Part shown: one piece after another, positions 1 to 7,190 of the stretch
Position numbering within the stretch: the first letter of the stretch is position 1
Layout: the number at the start of each line of letters is the position of its first letter
Virus record (IMG/VR): IMGVR_UViG_3300025383_000011
Span: 1 to 64,000 of that record
Length of the DNA: 64,000 nucleotides
Reading direction: 5' to 3' (one strand)
Source of the DNA: a virus
Notes under the pieces: model-generated
The model's input: only the letters and a program-made list of their open reading frames with translations
Told to the model about the DNA's origin: nothing
The model's database searches: none
Translations under genes and position numbers: made by a program

Positions 1-1
1 T

Positions 2-214
2 GATATTGCACGAGAAATATCCCGAGCTACCGATTCCGATAACATTGGTGTATACATACAAGCTGTCCACGGATGTTGCGAAAACAGAGGAATAATGGCA
101 CACAGTAGTCTAACACAGACTACAGTATTAAAAGGTGCGTTTCAAACTGATCCAGCAACTAAGAAAGAGTTTATGGACAATATTAAACTACAACAGGAGT
201 TTGCTCCGCGATGA
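2..214 (+). CDS. folE: GTP cyclohydrolase I, C-terminal part (5' end outside window)
   Basis: An open frame runs in from the left edge and ends at the TGA overlapping the next start. The 70 visible residues match the FolE C-terminus: an AVHGCCENRG stretch corresponding to the family's H-x-C-x3-R-G zinc and active-site segment, then a T-rich strand and a final F-x-x-D-P-A-T-K-x-E-F helix. FolE converts GTP to dihydroneopterin triphosphate, the first step of both folate and 7-deazaguanine (preQ0) synthesis. queD and queE 3.5 kb downstream make the deazaguanine route likely. Only the end of the gene is visible, so completeness cannot be judged. Confidence 0.85.
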   Translation, partial: DIAREISRATDSDNIGVYIQAVHGCCENRGIMAHSSLTQTTVLKGAFQTDPATKKEFMDNIKLQQEFAPR

Positions 215-480
215 AATGGTTAAAACGTAAACTAAGACGCTGGCTACAGGAAGAAGACTGCTATCCGGTAGAAGTTGCAATAAACACAGGTGCCAGGGCA
301 GTTGACGTGGAAGGTCTTTCATTCAATGTTATGCCAGCACAGGGCGGAACTGTGGTACAGATTCGTCATTACGATCGCAAAACAGATCGTAATAACAATG
401 TCACACACGTGATTCCCGACGGCGAAGACATTGCCGAACGTATTGGACAAATTGTCAGTATGGAGATACTAAGATCATGA
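211..480 (+). CDS. small conserved phage protein, unknown function
   Basis: 89 residues. The ATG overlaps the folE stop by 4 nt, so translation is probably coupled. The N-terminus is very basic (KWLKRKLRRWLQ). The C-terminal half has a strand-rich V-x-I-R-H-Y segment, an acidic helix and the ending I-V-S-M-E-I-L-R-S. This second half resembles the next gene's C-terminus (GG-x-x-V, then an acidic helix, G-x-I-x-x-M-x-x-L-K-S), so the two are probably diverged duplicates. I do not recognise the family. Confidence 0.8.
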   Translation: MKWLKRKLRRWLQEEDCYPVEVAINTGARAVDVEGLSFNVMPAQGGTVVQIRHYDRKTDRNNNVTHVIPDGEDIAERIGQIVSMEILRS

Positions 481-812
481 TCCCCAAACAATGGCGTATT
501 CGATTTTTCAACTGGCTGGGTGCAGGCAAATTAACATTAACACAAGATCAACCACAGGAATATAAAAACGTGAGTGCATACACAATCGGGGGCGGATTGA
601 ATTACAATCCTGGCTCCATCACACTAGGACCACAAACACAAGGTCCTATCACAGGACAAACACTGACACTTAAAATCACACCAGCTACAGGTGGACACAT
701 AGTATCAGTTTCAAACATGAACCAACCAGAAAATTTGTATATAATTGCAGACGATGCTGACTTTGATCGTGAGCTGGGCAAGATTATTACTATGAGCAAA
801 TTGAAATCATGA
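477..812 (+). CDS. small conserved phage protein, paralogue of the preceding gene
   Basis: 111 residues, with a 4-nt ATGA overlap with the gene before. The middle is rich in G, T, N, P and Q (residues about 35-70), as in low-complexity structural linkers. The C-terminal 45 residues resemble those of the preceding gene. No catalytic motif or membrane segment is visible. A small virion or assembly protein is possible, but that is a guess. Confidence 0.75.
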   Translation: MIPKQWRIRFFNWLGAGKLTLTQDQPQEYKNVSAYTIGGGLNYNPGSITLGPQTQGPITGQTLTLKITPATGGHIVSVSNMNQPENLYIIADDADFDRELGKIITMSKLKS

Positions 813-1171
813 TCGGCAGCATTGGTTCAGGTCCCAACGGTGGCTACTTGACAGTAAACGGTGGCTACACCAGTCTGCCCTATGTGTCTCCCAATTCAAA
901 CAATCCCATGACCGGAATGATTCGAACCAACGGCGGTCGTTTGGAAGTGTTTGACGGCAACAGCTGGATATCGTTTTCGGGCTCTGCTGCCGAAGTCAGT
1001 CTAAATGGTGCGGCTATTGCGGCGCTGGATTGGGCCAACCGTAAGATGATCGAAGAAGAAAAAATTCGCAGTCTTGCAGATAAAAGTGTAGCAGTAGCAG
1101 ATGCACTTGCAACTTACGAAAAAGCACGTGAACAACTTAATGTAGTAATGACCTTGGCGGACAAAAAATGA
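809..1171 (+). CDS. conserved phage protein with beta N-terminus and helical C-terminus
   Basis: 120 residues in an overlapping series of small genes (4-nt overlap at each end). Residues 1-35 are rich in G, N, S and P. Residues 36-55 (RTNGGRLEVFDGNSWISF) resemble the 'trimmed fibre' motif seen in phage structural proteins, where a G-x-L-E-V-F/Y-D-G-x-x-W stretch recurs. The last 60 residues form a charged helix with heptad-like spacing. A minor structural role is plausible but not shown. Confidence 0.75.
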   Translation: MIGSIGSGPNGGYLTVNGGYTSLPYVSPNSNNPMTGMIRTNGGRLEVFDGNSWISFSGSAAEVSLNGAAIAALDWANRKMIEEEKIRSLADKSVAVADALATYEKAREQLNVVMTLADKK

Positions 1172-1398
1172 TAGCACAAACATTAAACACTTTAACAGGC
1201 GAAATTTCAGGATTATGGAGCTGGGTTATTGGCATTGTTGCCGGTTGGGGGCTAACCCTTACCATTGTGGTTGGAGTTTTGGTCTACGCACACATTCGAA
1301 TCAATCGACTCAAACGTCGTGTCGAGCAGGTAAACAACCAATTGGTAACCGAAACTCGAGACCTTAGTATTAGATTGCGTACTTTAGAAAAACATTGA
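1168..1398 (+). CDS. small membrane protein with C-terminal coiled coil
   Basis: 76 residues. One hydrophobic segment spans about residues 16-43 (W-S-W-V-I-G-I-V-A-G-W-G-L-T-L). It is followed by a basic stretch (RINRLKRRVEQ) and a helix with leucines and valines at heptad spacing. The topology is a single inner-membrane anchor with a cytoplasmic coiled coil. Spanin and holin-like roles were considered, but nothing specific supports them. Confidence 0.75.
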   Translation: MIAQTLNTLTGEISGLWSWVIGIVAGWGLTLTIVVGVLVYAHIRINRLKRRVEQVNNQLVTETRDLSIRLRTLEKH

Positions 1399-1423
1399 CG
1401 CAAAAAGATCAATAAAGTAAAAT
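1395..1423 (+). promoter_or_regulatory. sigma70-type promoter for the exported protein gene
   Basis: TTGACG at 1395-1400, a 17-bp spacer and TAAAAT at 1418-1423 give five of six consensus matches in each box. It begins at the end of the previous gene and lies in the 58-bp gap before the ATG at 1457. No good Shine-Dalgarno sequence is visible between it and the start. Confidence 0.6.
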
Positions 1424-1456
1424 ACAAACTCGTTTAACTCTTAATTCTTAATCAAA

Positions 1457-1984
1457 ATGAAAAAATTTCTAACAGTATTACTTTTAACATTGTCATCTGT
1501 TTCATATGCCGAACAGGGTGATTTGGCTTTGGCAGTGACCGGTATCAGTGCTCACTTCAGCGAAGGCGGCAATTCAAACAAAAATGCCTACAACTGGGGC
1601 GGCGGTTTAAGTTATGAACCGCTGAATCGAGTAATTGTTTACGCAGGCGAGCAACGCAACAGTAAATGGCAAGATTCAGTCAAGTACGGTGCGGGATATA
1701 GATTTTTTCAGTCGGATAGTTTTTCTGCCACCATTGGTGTACAAAATGCCACCGGCTATGGATATGCCAATAAGAATGGTTCCTGGACCAATCAAGATCA
1801 ACAAAGCGTACAGTTGGCCGGATGCTACAAGATGTCAGTGTTTGACGGCGAGGAAAGCAAAAAACACAATCCATCATTGTGTGCTACTATGCCCTTGTAC
1901 TGGACCAACAATGGCAACAGTTCTGGTGGTGCAGATAGCGTGATGTTTTATATTCGAGTTCCACTGGTCAACTTGTTGAACTAA
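1457..1984 (+). CDS. exported protein, probably outer-membrane beta-barrel-like
   Basis: 175 residues with a clear signal peptide: KK, then a hydrophobic FLTVLLLTL core, then S-V-S-Y-A cut before E-Q-G. The mature part alternates aromatic or hydrophobic with polar residues (V-I-V-Y-A-G, Y-G-A-G-Y-R-F-F, S-A-T-I-G-V, V-M-F-Y-I-R-V), as in small outer-membrane barrels. Two cysteines in the mature protein (C-Y-K and L-C-A-T) could form a disulphide. It has its own promoter. A phage-encoded envelope protein could alter receptors, exclude other phages or modify lipid, but no active site was recognised. Confidence 0.7.
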   Translation: MKKFLTVLLLTLSSVSYAEQGDLALAVTGISAHFSEGGNSNKNAYNWGGGLSYEPLNRVIVYAGEQRNSKWQDSVKYGAGYRFFQSDSFSATIGVQNATGYGYANKNGSWTNQDQQSVQLAGCYKMSVFDGEESKKHNPSLCATMPLYWTNNGNSSGGADSVMFYIRVPLVNLLN

Positions 1985-1997
1985 AAAGGACTACTAA

Positions 1998-2087
1998 ATG
2001 AAATTTTGGGACATTGTTGGTTTGAGTATTTCATTGTTGGTATTAATCGGTTTTATCTACTATCAGATCGGGCATTTTGTTAAATGA
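1998..2087 (+). CDS. 29-residue single-span membrane protein
   Basis: A short frame begins with ATG at 1998, preceded by AAAGGA about 8 nt upstream. It ends in TGA at 2085-2087, overlapping the next gene's ATG by 4 nt. The product is MKFWDIVG, then a hydrophobic span (LSISLLVLIGFIYY), then a short polar tail. The ribosome site, coupling overlap and membrane span make it a likely real gene. Confidence 0.65.
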   Translation: MKFWDIVGLSISLLVLIGFIYYQIGHFVK

Positions 2088-2620
2088 GTAAAGTATATTA
2101 CAAACAATCAACAGTGAACACGTGGATACACGAAATTGTTCGTGCTATGCATCAAGACCGCTGGGTTCCAGACTATATAGTGGGTCTTACCCGCGGCGGT
2201 CTTGTGCCGGCCACAATGTTAAGTCACTACCTAGATGTGCCAATGGAAACACTCAAAGTGAGTCTGCGAGATGGCGGCGAAAACGGATGCGAAAGCAACT
2301 TGTGGATGGCCGAAGAAGCATTTGGGCATCGTGATTATGATCCAATGTCGGGCGACGATGGCCGTAAGAAAATTTTAATAGTAGACGACATCAACGACAC
2401 TGGCGCCACGCTGAACTGGATTCAAGAAGATTGGCCCAGTGGCTGCTTTCCCAATGACCCACGTTGGAAAGATGAAATTTGGGGACACAATGTTCGCACA
2501 GCGGTTCTTATCAACAACGAAGCCAGTGATTTCAAAACTGTAGACTATGTGGGTATGAGTATCAACAAACTCGAGGAACCAATTTGGTGTGTGTTTCCTT
2601 GGGAGGAGTGGTGGCATTAA
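2084..2620 (+). CDS. type I phosphoribosyltransferase-like protein
   Basis: 178 residues. Two PRTase hallmarks are clear: an N-terminal V-G-L-T-R-G-G-L-V-P loop (about 33-42) and the PRPP-binding signature K-I-L-I-V-D-D-I-N-D-T-G-A-T (about 95-108). These fit hypoxanthine or xanthine PRTases, which form nucleotides from a base and PRPP. The base specificity cannot be read, and a deazaguanine-related or salvage role are both possible. It is coupled to the tiny membrane gene upstream. Confidence 0.8.
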   Translation: MSKVYYKQSTVNTWIHEIVRAMHQDRWVPDYIVGLTRGGLVPATMLSHYLDVPMETLKVSLRDGGENGCESNLWMAEEAFGHRDYDPMSGDDGRKKILIVDDINDTGATLNWIQEDWPSGCFPNDPRWKDEIWGHNVRTAVLINNEASDFKTVDYVGMSINKLEEPIWCVFPWEEWWH

Positions 2621-2982
2621 AAGAGTTTTACCTTGACGAGTCACTGGATTGGAATGTGTTTTATCATCGCACCTGGAACTCGTATCTTGTCAAAGACACC
2701 ATAACCGACGAGGATCTTGTACAAGTGCTCAAAGGCAAAGGTCAATGCAGCATGACCGGCGATGACGACGGACCCGAGTTCAAACAGTTACGAAATCGTC
2801 TAGAAGAATTGGGCTATATTCGGTGCCAGAGATCTTGGTGGAACGGTGATGTTGTGCTCAAACCATTTCGATTAAATGGTGTCGTGTTCAAAAAAGACAC
2901 ACAGTTTTGCAGTGGTGCTGCCATGAAATATCATTTGCAATTTGAAAGACGATACAAAGAACAACAAGATGCCAAAGATTAA
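2611..2982 (+). CDS. hypothetical phage protein
   Basis: 123 residues from a GTG at 2611. This start was chosen because GGGAGG sits just upstream (2601-2606); GTG at 2608 is an in-frame alternative. The frame overlaps the PRTase stop by 10 nt. The protein is charged, with a helical middle (F-K-Q-L-R-N-R-L-E-E-L-G-Y-I) and a C-terminal helix. The middle could be a winged-helix-like DNA-binding element (L-G-Y-I-R-C-Q-R-S-W-W), but that is weak. Confidence 0.6.
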   Translation: MALKEFYLDESLDWNVFYHRTWNSYLVKDTITDEDLVQVLKGKGQCSMTGDDDGPEFKQLRNRLEELGYIRCQRSWWNGDVVLKPFRLNGVVFKKDTQFCSGAAMKYHLQFERRYKEQQDAKD

Positions 2983-3574
2983 CATAGTTGCACCAGTGGG
3001 TGGATACGGCAATCACGTGAGATGGCTGGTTGCACTGGATCCTACATTTACTTTGCGTTTTGACAATGTTGTGTTGACCACGCCCGAAGAAAAAGTAGAG
3101 TTTATCAAACAGAACATTTACTTTGCCGGTAGGTCTTGGCACAATTGGTTGGAGGTAGAATGGCGCTACAGAGATGCAATAAATTCTGTAATAAAATTTG
3201 CTCATTCGCACGTGGAAATATCCGGCTCCTTGCCAACTGTGGTGCTGATTATTGATCCCAATTTGGCCTATAGAAGTTATTTGAAATTCAACAGTAATCT
3301 AAATAACAAAGTAAAAACTCAATTTCTCAACGATATCGATGATACCAATCATAAAAATATTGTCTGGGCTGAATCGGGTAACACAGCAAGGGTCCTGAGA
3401 TCTGACATATTGTTTCAACCGGATCTGCATCAAATGTTTTATCAAGATTTAACAAGTTTTTTAGGATTGCAAAATTTATACGATCGGGCCAACCAAATAC
3501 ATCAAATTTGGTACCGCTGTCATCGACAAGCCGAGCAACAGTTTGTTAACGACATTGCAGCCGTATATAAATAA
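2969..3574 (+). CDS. conserved marine-phage protein of sulfotransferase-like shape
   Basis: 201 residues from ATG at 2969, overlapping the previous gene by 14 nt. It opens with I-N-I-V-A-P-V-G-G-Y-G-N-H-V-R-W-L, a loop reminiscent of a nucleotide or PAPS-binding P-loop in position but lacking GKS/T. It ends with an F-L-G-L, helix, W-Y-R-C-H pattern that recalls phage sulfotransferase-like proteins. I have met similar N-termini in T4-like cyanophages without a known function. A transferase role is inference. Confidence 0.6.
   Translation: MPKINIVAPVGGYGNHVRWLVALDPTFTLRFDNVVLTTPEEKVEFIKQNIYFAGRSWHNWLEVEWRYRDAINSVIKFAHSHVEISGSLPTVVLIIDPNLAYRSYLKFNSNLNNKVKTQFLNDIDDTNHKNIVWAESGNTARVLRSDILFQPDLHQMFYQDLTSFLGLQNLYDRANQIHQIWYRCHRQAEQQFVNDIAAVYK
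3566..3573 (+). promoter_or_regulatory. T4 late-promoter-like TATAAATA
   Basis: An exact TATAAATA, the T4 late -10 consensus, lies at the end of the preceding gene, about 85 nt before queD. An A/T-rich 8-mer can arise by chance, so this is only a candidate. Confidence 0.25.
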
Positions 3575-3609
3575 TGCTATCAAGCGGCCTTTTCTGGCAT
3601 TCATCCCGC

Positions 3610-3639
3610 TTTACAAATTCTGCAAGCCTATGCTATAAT
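3610..3639 (+). promoter_or_regulatory. sigma70-type promoter with extended -10, upstream of queD
   Basis: TTTACA at 3610-3615, an 18-bp spacer and TATAAT at 3634-3639. The -10 is preceded by TGC, giving an extended TGnTATAAT element. AGGAGA at 3647-3652 then places the ATG at 3659 at normal distance. This probably starts the queD-mazG-queE transcript. Confidence 0.65.
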
Positions 3640-3658
3640 CTAACATAGGAGAATCACA

Positions 3659-4162
3659 ATGGCAAACCAATCTAGACAATACAAATACACAAGTACCAAA
3701 GAGTACCACGACGCATTTCCTTGCGCTTACCGCCAATGGCGTGCCGACAGTCATTGTAATTTAATTCACGGCTATTCATTTAGTATGAAGTTTTACTTTG
3801 GCACAGACAATTTGGATGTACGCAACTGGGCTGCTGACTACGGCGGCTTAAAAGAACTAAAAGGCATTTTAGAAAGTCAATTTGATCATACGCTGTTAGT
3901 AGCAGAAGACGATCCCGAACTTGAAACTTACAAATTACTACAAGAAAAGAATCTTGCCAAACTAACTATTCTACCTAAACTAGGTTGCGAAGGTCTGGCA
4001 GATCAACTATACAAATATGTTAACGGTGTTTATATCCCGGATATGTGGGGTCAAGCAGAAGCAGATAGACTTTGGTGCTATCGCGTGGAAGTTAGAGAAA
4101 CGCAAAGCAATATGGCATACCGTGAAGGCCATCGTGAATGGAACGAGGACTTGTTTGCGTGA
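3659..4162 (+). CDS. queD: 6-carboxy/6-pyruvoyl-tetrahydropterin synthase-like protein
   Basis: 167 residues, the usual QueD/PTPS length. QueD makes 6-carboxytetrahydropterin from dihydroneopterin triphosphate for preQ0. The catalytic Cys (C33), the zinc-site His (H37 in H-C-N-L-I-H-G-Y), the F-D-H-T strand (about 76-79) and a C-E-G-L segment supplying the substrate-binding Glu are present. Two of the three canonical zinc histidines appear to be Tyr: Y24 (C-A-Y, usually A-A-H) and Y39 (H-G-Y, usually H-G-H). The H-G-Y form also occurs in related phage proteins as I recall them; the Y24 change is more unusual. It heads a unit with mazG and queE, and activity is uncertain because of the substitutions. 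Confidence 0.8.
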   Translation: MANQSRQYKYTSTKEYHDAFPCAYRQWRADSHCNLIHGYSFSMKFYFGTDNLDVRNWAADYGGLKELKGILESQFDHTLLVAEDDPELETYKLLQEKNLAKLTILPKLGCEGLADQLYKYVNGVYIPDMWGQAEADRLWCYRVEVRETQSNMAYREGHREWNEDLFA

Positions 4163-4431
4163 ACGCTAAAGTAAACGAAATACTAGACATACTTCAAGAA
4201 GAGTGTGCCGAAGTCATACAGGCCATCAGTAAAATTCGTCGTTTTGGTATTGACAATTCATACAAAGAAGGCGGCACTCAACGTGAACACTTGATTCAAG
4301 AGCTAGGAGATGTTACACTATTAATTGAATTGCTCAAGTCGCACGGTGTCTATACCGATTCAGAATTGAGAGAAGCACAAGTGAGGAAAAGTCAAAAATT
4401 AGTCAAATGGTCAAAGATATATGAAAATTAA
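4159..4431 (+). CDS. MazG-like nucleotide pyrophosphohydrolase
   Basis: 90 residues from GTG at 4159, which forms a GTGA overlap with the queD stop. The four-helix MazG signature is visible: E-E-C-A-E-V-I-Q-A near residue 15 and E-L-G-D-V near residue 50, giving the E-x-x-E and E-x-x-D metal ligands. Such proteins hydrolyse NTPs or dNTPs to monophosphates and pyrophosphate; phage versions have been linked to nucleotide-pool control. It lies between queD and queE, so a house-cleaning role in nucleotide supply fits. Confidence 0.8.
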   Translation: MNAKVNEILDILQEECAEVIQAISKIRRFGIDNSYKEGGTQREHLIQELGDVTLLIELLKSHGVYTDSELREAQVRKSQKLVKWSKIYEN

Positions 4432-5281
4432 AGTCAGCGAAATATTTTACAGTCTACAAGGCGAAGGTCGCTTTGTGGGAGTACCATCTGTATTCTTGAG
4501 AACATACGGATGTAACTTTACTTGTAGCGGGTTTGGATGCAAGCCGGGAGAAAAAAGTACAGGTGCTGATGAAGTTGCCAAAAAAGTAGAACTGTACAAA
4601 GACTTCTTGGATTTGCCTTTGGTAGAAACCGGTTGCGACAGTTATGCAAGTTGGCATCCGGCATTCAAACATTTGTCGCCCACTTACACTACAGATGAGC
4701 TGGTAGATCGAATGTTGGCACTAACTCCCAACGGTCATTGGATGCAAGCCAATGGCAATGATGTGCATTTGGTAATTACCGGTGGCGAACCTTTGTTGGG
4801 TTGGCAACGTGCTTATGCAGAATTGTTGAGTCATCCTGGTATGAAAGATTTAAAAAATATCACATTTGAGACCAACGGCACTCAAGAACTGCACGAAGAT
4901 TTTCGTGATTATTTGATTGACTGGGCTGAAGCTGTACCTGGACGTGAAGTCACGTTTAGCGTCAGTGCCAAACTGAGTGCAAGCGGCGAACTGTGGGAAG
5001 ATGCCATCAAACCATTGGTTGTCAACATTTATCAAACATATGGGCACGTGTATCTCAAATTTGTTGTTGAAACTGAAGATCATGTCAACGAAGCTGTTCG
5101 AGCTGTAGATGCTTTTCGTGCAGGTGGATTCAAAGGTACAGTATACCTAATGCCACAGGGCGGTGTTGTTACGCCATATGATGCCAACAAATTAAACATT
5201 GCCAATATCTGCTGTGAACGCGGGTTCAATTACAGCCCTAGATTGCACGTGGATCTTTGGGGTAACGGCTGGGGCAAGTAA
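4421..5281 (+). CDS. queE: 7-carboxy-7-deazaguanine synthase-like radical SAM enzyme
   Basis: 286 residues. The N-terminus has the QueE hallmark S-E-I-F-Y-S-L-Q-G-E-G (6-16) and a radical SAM cysteine motif, C31-N-F-T-C35. The SAM-binding segment I-T-G-G-E-P-L-L is near residue 120. QueE turns 6-carboxytetrahydropterin into 7-carboxy-7-deazaguanine. Cysteine spacing is odd: C31, C35, then C40 (CX3CX4C), with a further Cys at 72 (T-G-C-D-S-Y) that could supply the third cluster ligand. Some QueE proteins are known to have an insertion inside the cluster motif. It overlaps mazG by 11 nt. No queC or transglycosylase is visible here. Confidence 0.85.
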   Translation: MKIKVSEIFYSLQGEGRFVGVPSVFLRTYGCNFTCSGFGCKPGEKSTGADEVAKKVELYKDFLDLPLVETGCDSYASWHPAFKHLSPTYTTDELVDRMLALTPNGHWMQANGNDVHLVITGGEPLLGWQRAYAELLSHPGMKDLKNITFETNGTQELHEDFRDYLIDWAEAVPGREVTFSVSAKLSASGELWEDAIKPLVVNIYQTYGHVYLKFVVETEDHVNEAVRAVDAFRAGGFKGTVYLMPQGGVVTPYDANKLNIANICCERGFNYSPRLHVDLWGNGWGK

Positions 5282-5532
5282 TGTGGCCTGGATTTATTTC
5301 TAGTATGCCAATACCCGGTATGGATCAAACTTACGACCCGTTTTATAATAGAGCTGTGTGGGCATTAAAATTTGTATGGTGGCCACGCCGCAGTGACCTG
5401 ACCGGTCAGTGGATATGGTTATGTTGGGCCTATCGGGGCACAGCCGTATGGACCGGACCCGGTGATCCGGTGATTGAACATCGTTATCACGAAACGGTAG
5501 AACATCTTATTTGGCAATTGAAACGTGGATAA
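5281..5532 (+). CDS. small tryptophan-rich phage protein
   Basis: 83 residues with the start overlapping the queE stop (TAATG). It contains nine tryptophans, including W-W-P-R-R and W-I-W-L-C-W-A-Y-R-G-T-A-V-W, and a C-terminal amphipathic helix. There is no long hydrophobic span, so it is probably soluble or peripheral. Its function is unknown. Confidence 0.65.
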   Translation: MWPGFISSMPIPGMDQTYDPFYNRAVWALKFVWWPRRSDLTGQWIWLCWAYRGTAVWTGPGDPVIEHRYHETVEHLIWQLKRG

Positions 5533-6010
5533 CAAGAAATCAAACGTGTCCGATGGTCGTGAAAGTTTTGACATCACAGTCGGCAATACCTTGGTTGCAT
5601 TTTTCAATCGCAACGTAAGCACTTACCCAACCGAAGCCGGTGGTGTTAAATTTGATCTTATTCCAGTTGAGAAACAAAAAGACATCATGGTCAATGTGGC
5701 CCGTATGTATGCTCAACAAGAATACAATCGCATCACAGAATTGGTCGAAGTGCTGCAACGTCAGGCTGCAGAACTGAAACGGCGATTAGATATTACCGAC
5801 ATGGTACACGCCGCTAAATACGAGTTCCAAGTCTACCACGGCCAAACGTATTGGCTGGTTTACGAACACAACAAGCAAGGAACCAGATTAACCCACTTAG
5901 GGCCACACGATTGGTCTACTGGCGCACCTGCCGACTATGAATATATTTGTCAGGTTAAGTGGTTGGGTGATTACACCTGGATAGAAGTACCCGAAGAGGA
6001 CGTAAAATAA
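5525..6010 (+). CDS. DUF2452-like protein
   Basis: 161 residues from GTG at 5525, overlapping the previous stop by 8 nt. The middle is a long helix (Q-Q-E-Y-N-R-I-T-E-L-V-E-V-L). The C-terminal 70 residues follow the pattern I associate with DUF2452: A-A-K-Y-E-F, G-Q-T-Y-W-L-V-Y, L-G-P-H-D-W, a tyrosine-rich strand, and G-D-Y-T-W. The family is known from bacteria and T4-like marine phages, with no assigned function that I know of. Confidence 0.65.
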   Translation: MDNKKSNVSDGRESFDITVGNTLVAFFNRNVSTYPTEAGGVKFDLIPVEKQKDIMVNVARMYAQQEYNRITELVEVLQRQAAELKRRLDITDMVHAAKYEFQVYHGQTYWLVYEHNKQGTRLTHLGPHDWSTGAPADYEYICQVKWLGDYTWIEVPEEDVK

Positions 6011-6011
6011 T

Positions 6012-7181
6012 ATGGGAAATTTATTATTCATCATAGCCGCAATGGTGTTTGTGCCGTGGCTAATATTAAAGGTAACAAGATTAGAAAAGTGGGTACCGTT
6101 GCCAATGGCACAAATTGCATTTGGTATTTGTATGGGCCCAAGTGCGCTAGGACAGTTCTATCCCGAGTTGTTCAGCACAGTCTTTACACAACCAATCAAC
6201 ACAGGCCTAGATGCTATTCAAATTTTAGCAATTACCGTGTTTGCATTCATTGCCGGCATTGATCTTAAACCCAAGGAAGTTTTAGCACAAGAAGGTAACA
6301 GTATTTGGACACAGTCGTTCCAGGTTATTATTGTTCCTATCTTGTTAGCCGGTACTGCTTTTATGTTGTTCTTCGACAATCCAGTCTGGCATACCACCGA
6401 ACGGCCATTTTGGCAATATGCCTGGGGTATGGGTGTAGCCACTTGTATTACTGCTATGCCAATGTTGGTTATTGCTTGTAAAGAACTTGGTATGTGGCCA
6501 AGTAAGATGGGGCATAAATTATTAGCCCTTGTTACATTTGATGATTTAGTGCTATGGGTCACTGTTGCTGTTATTGTTAGTATGGGCAAATATGCCGTCT
6601 ATTCTAGCATTTTCTTTGCTGTGGTTGCTGTGCTATATTTTATCTGGCCAAAGATTTTAGAACTTGTTGGCGAAAAATCATATGCTAATTTAACTGTTGC
6701 GTTAGTATTATCTATGGCAGCATTTAGTCATTGGGCTGGACTACATTACGTATTAGGTGCTTTCTTGGCAGGTATGATTACACCACGAAATACAGTTAAA
6801 TGGAATGAAGGTATGGCCACACAACAAATGGTCTGGTTAATGCCTGTGTTCTTTATCTGGTCTGGATTAAAAACAAATTGGACATTGGACTTTGGTGTTA
6901 TCCTAGTAGGTGCTATTGGTATGTACATAATTGCTGTTGGGACAAAGTTTGTTGGTGTTTGGTTGGCCTACAAGGATCAAGGTATGCGAATTGTGTTCTT
7001 TAAAACTGCACTACTACAAAACAAAGGCCTAATGGAAATCTTCTTGGTAACTATGTTGTTGACTGCCGGTGTCATTAGTGTTAATATGTTTGCAGCCGTG
7101 GTTATTATGAGTGTAATCAGTACTGTTAGTGCTGTGCCATTGGCTAGAATGTTTTATGATCCAACAGTGGATAACAAATAA
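6012..7181 (+). CDS. CPA2-type monovalent cation/proton antiporter
   Basis: 389 residues, with about ten to twelve hydrophobic spans covering nearly the whole protein. Family marks are G-I-C-M-G-P-S-A-L-G (38-47), F-A-F-I-A-G-I-D-L-K (78-87) and F-D-D-L (176-179). In this superfamily the two adjacent Asp, here D177 and D178, mark the ion-binding site of electrogenic exchangers. The length fits the KefB/NhaP-like membrane domain without the C-terminal RCK domain. It would exchange Na+ or K+ for H+ across the host inner membrane. It lies within 2 bp of the preceding gene, inside a phage gene series. The product and ion are inferred. Confidence 0.85.
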   Translation: MGNLLFIIAAMVFVPWLILKVTRLEKWVPLPMAQIAFGICMGPSALGQFYPELFSTVFTQPINTGLDAIQILAITVFAFIAGIDLKPKEVLAQEGNSIWTQSFQVIIVPILLAGTAFMLFFDNPVWHTTERPFWQYAWGMGVATCITAMPMLVIACKELGMWPSKMGHKLLALVTFDDLVLWVTVAVIVSMGKYAVYSSIFFAVVAVLYFIWPKILELVGEKSYANLTVALVLSMAAFSHWAGLHYVLGAFLAGMITPRNTVKWNEGMATQQMVWLMPVFFIWSGLKTNWTLDFGVILVGAIGMYIIAVGTKFVGVWLAYKDQGMRIVFFKTALLQNKGLMEIFLVTMLLTAGVISVNMFAAVVIMSVISTVSAVPLARMFYDPTVDNK

Positions 7182-7190
7182 GGAGTAAAT

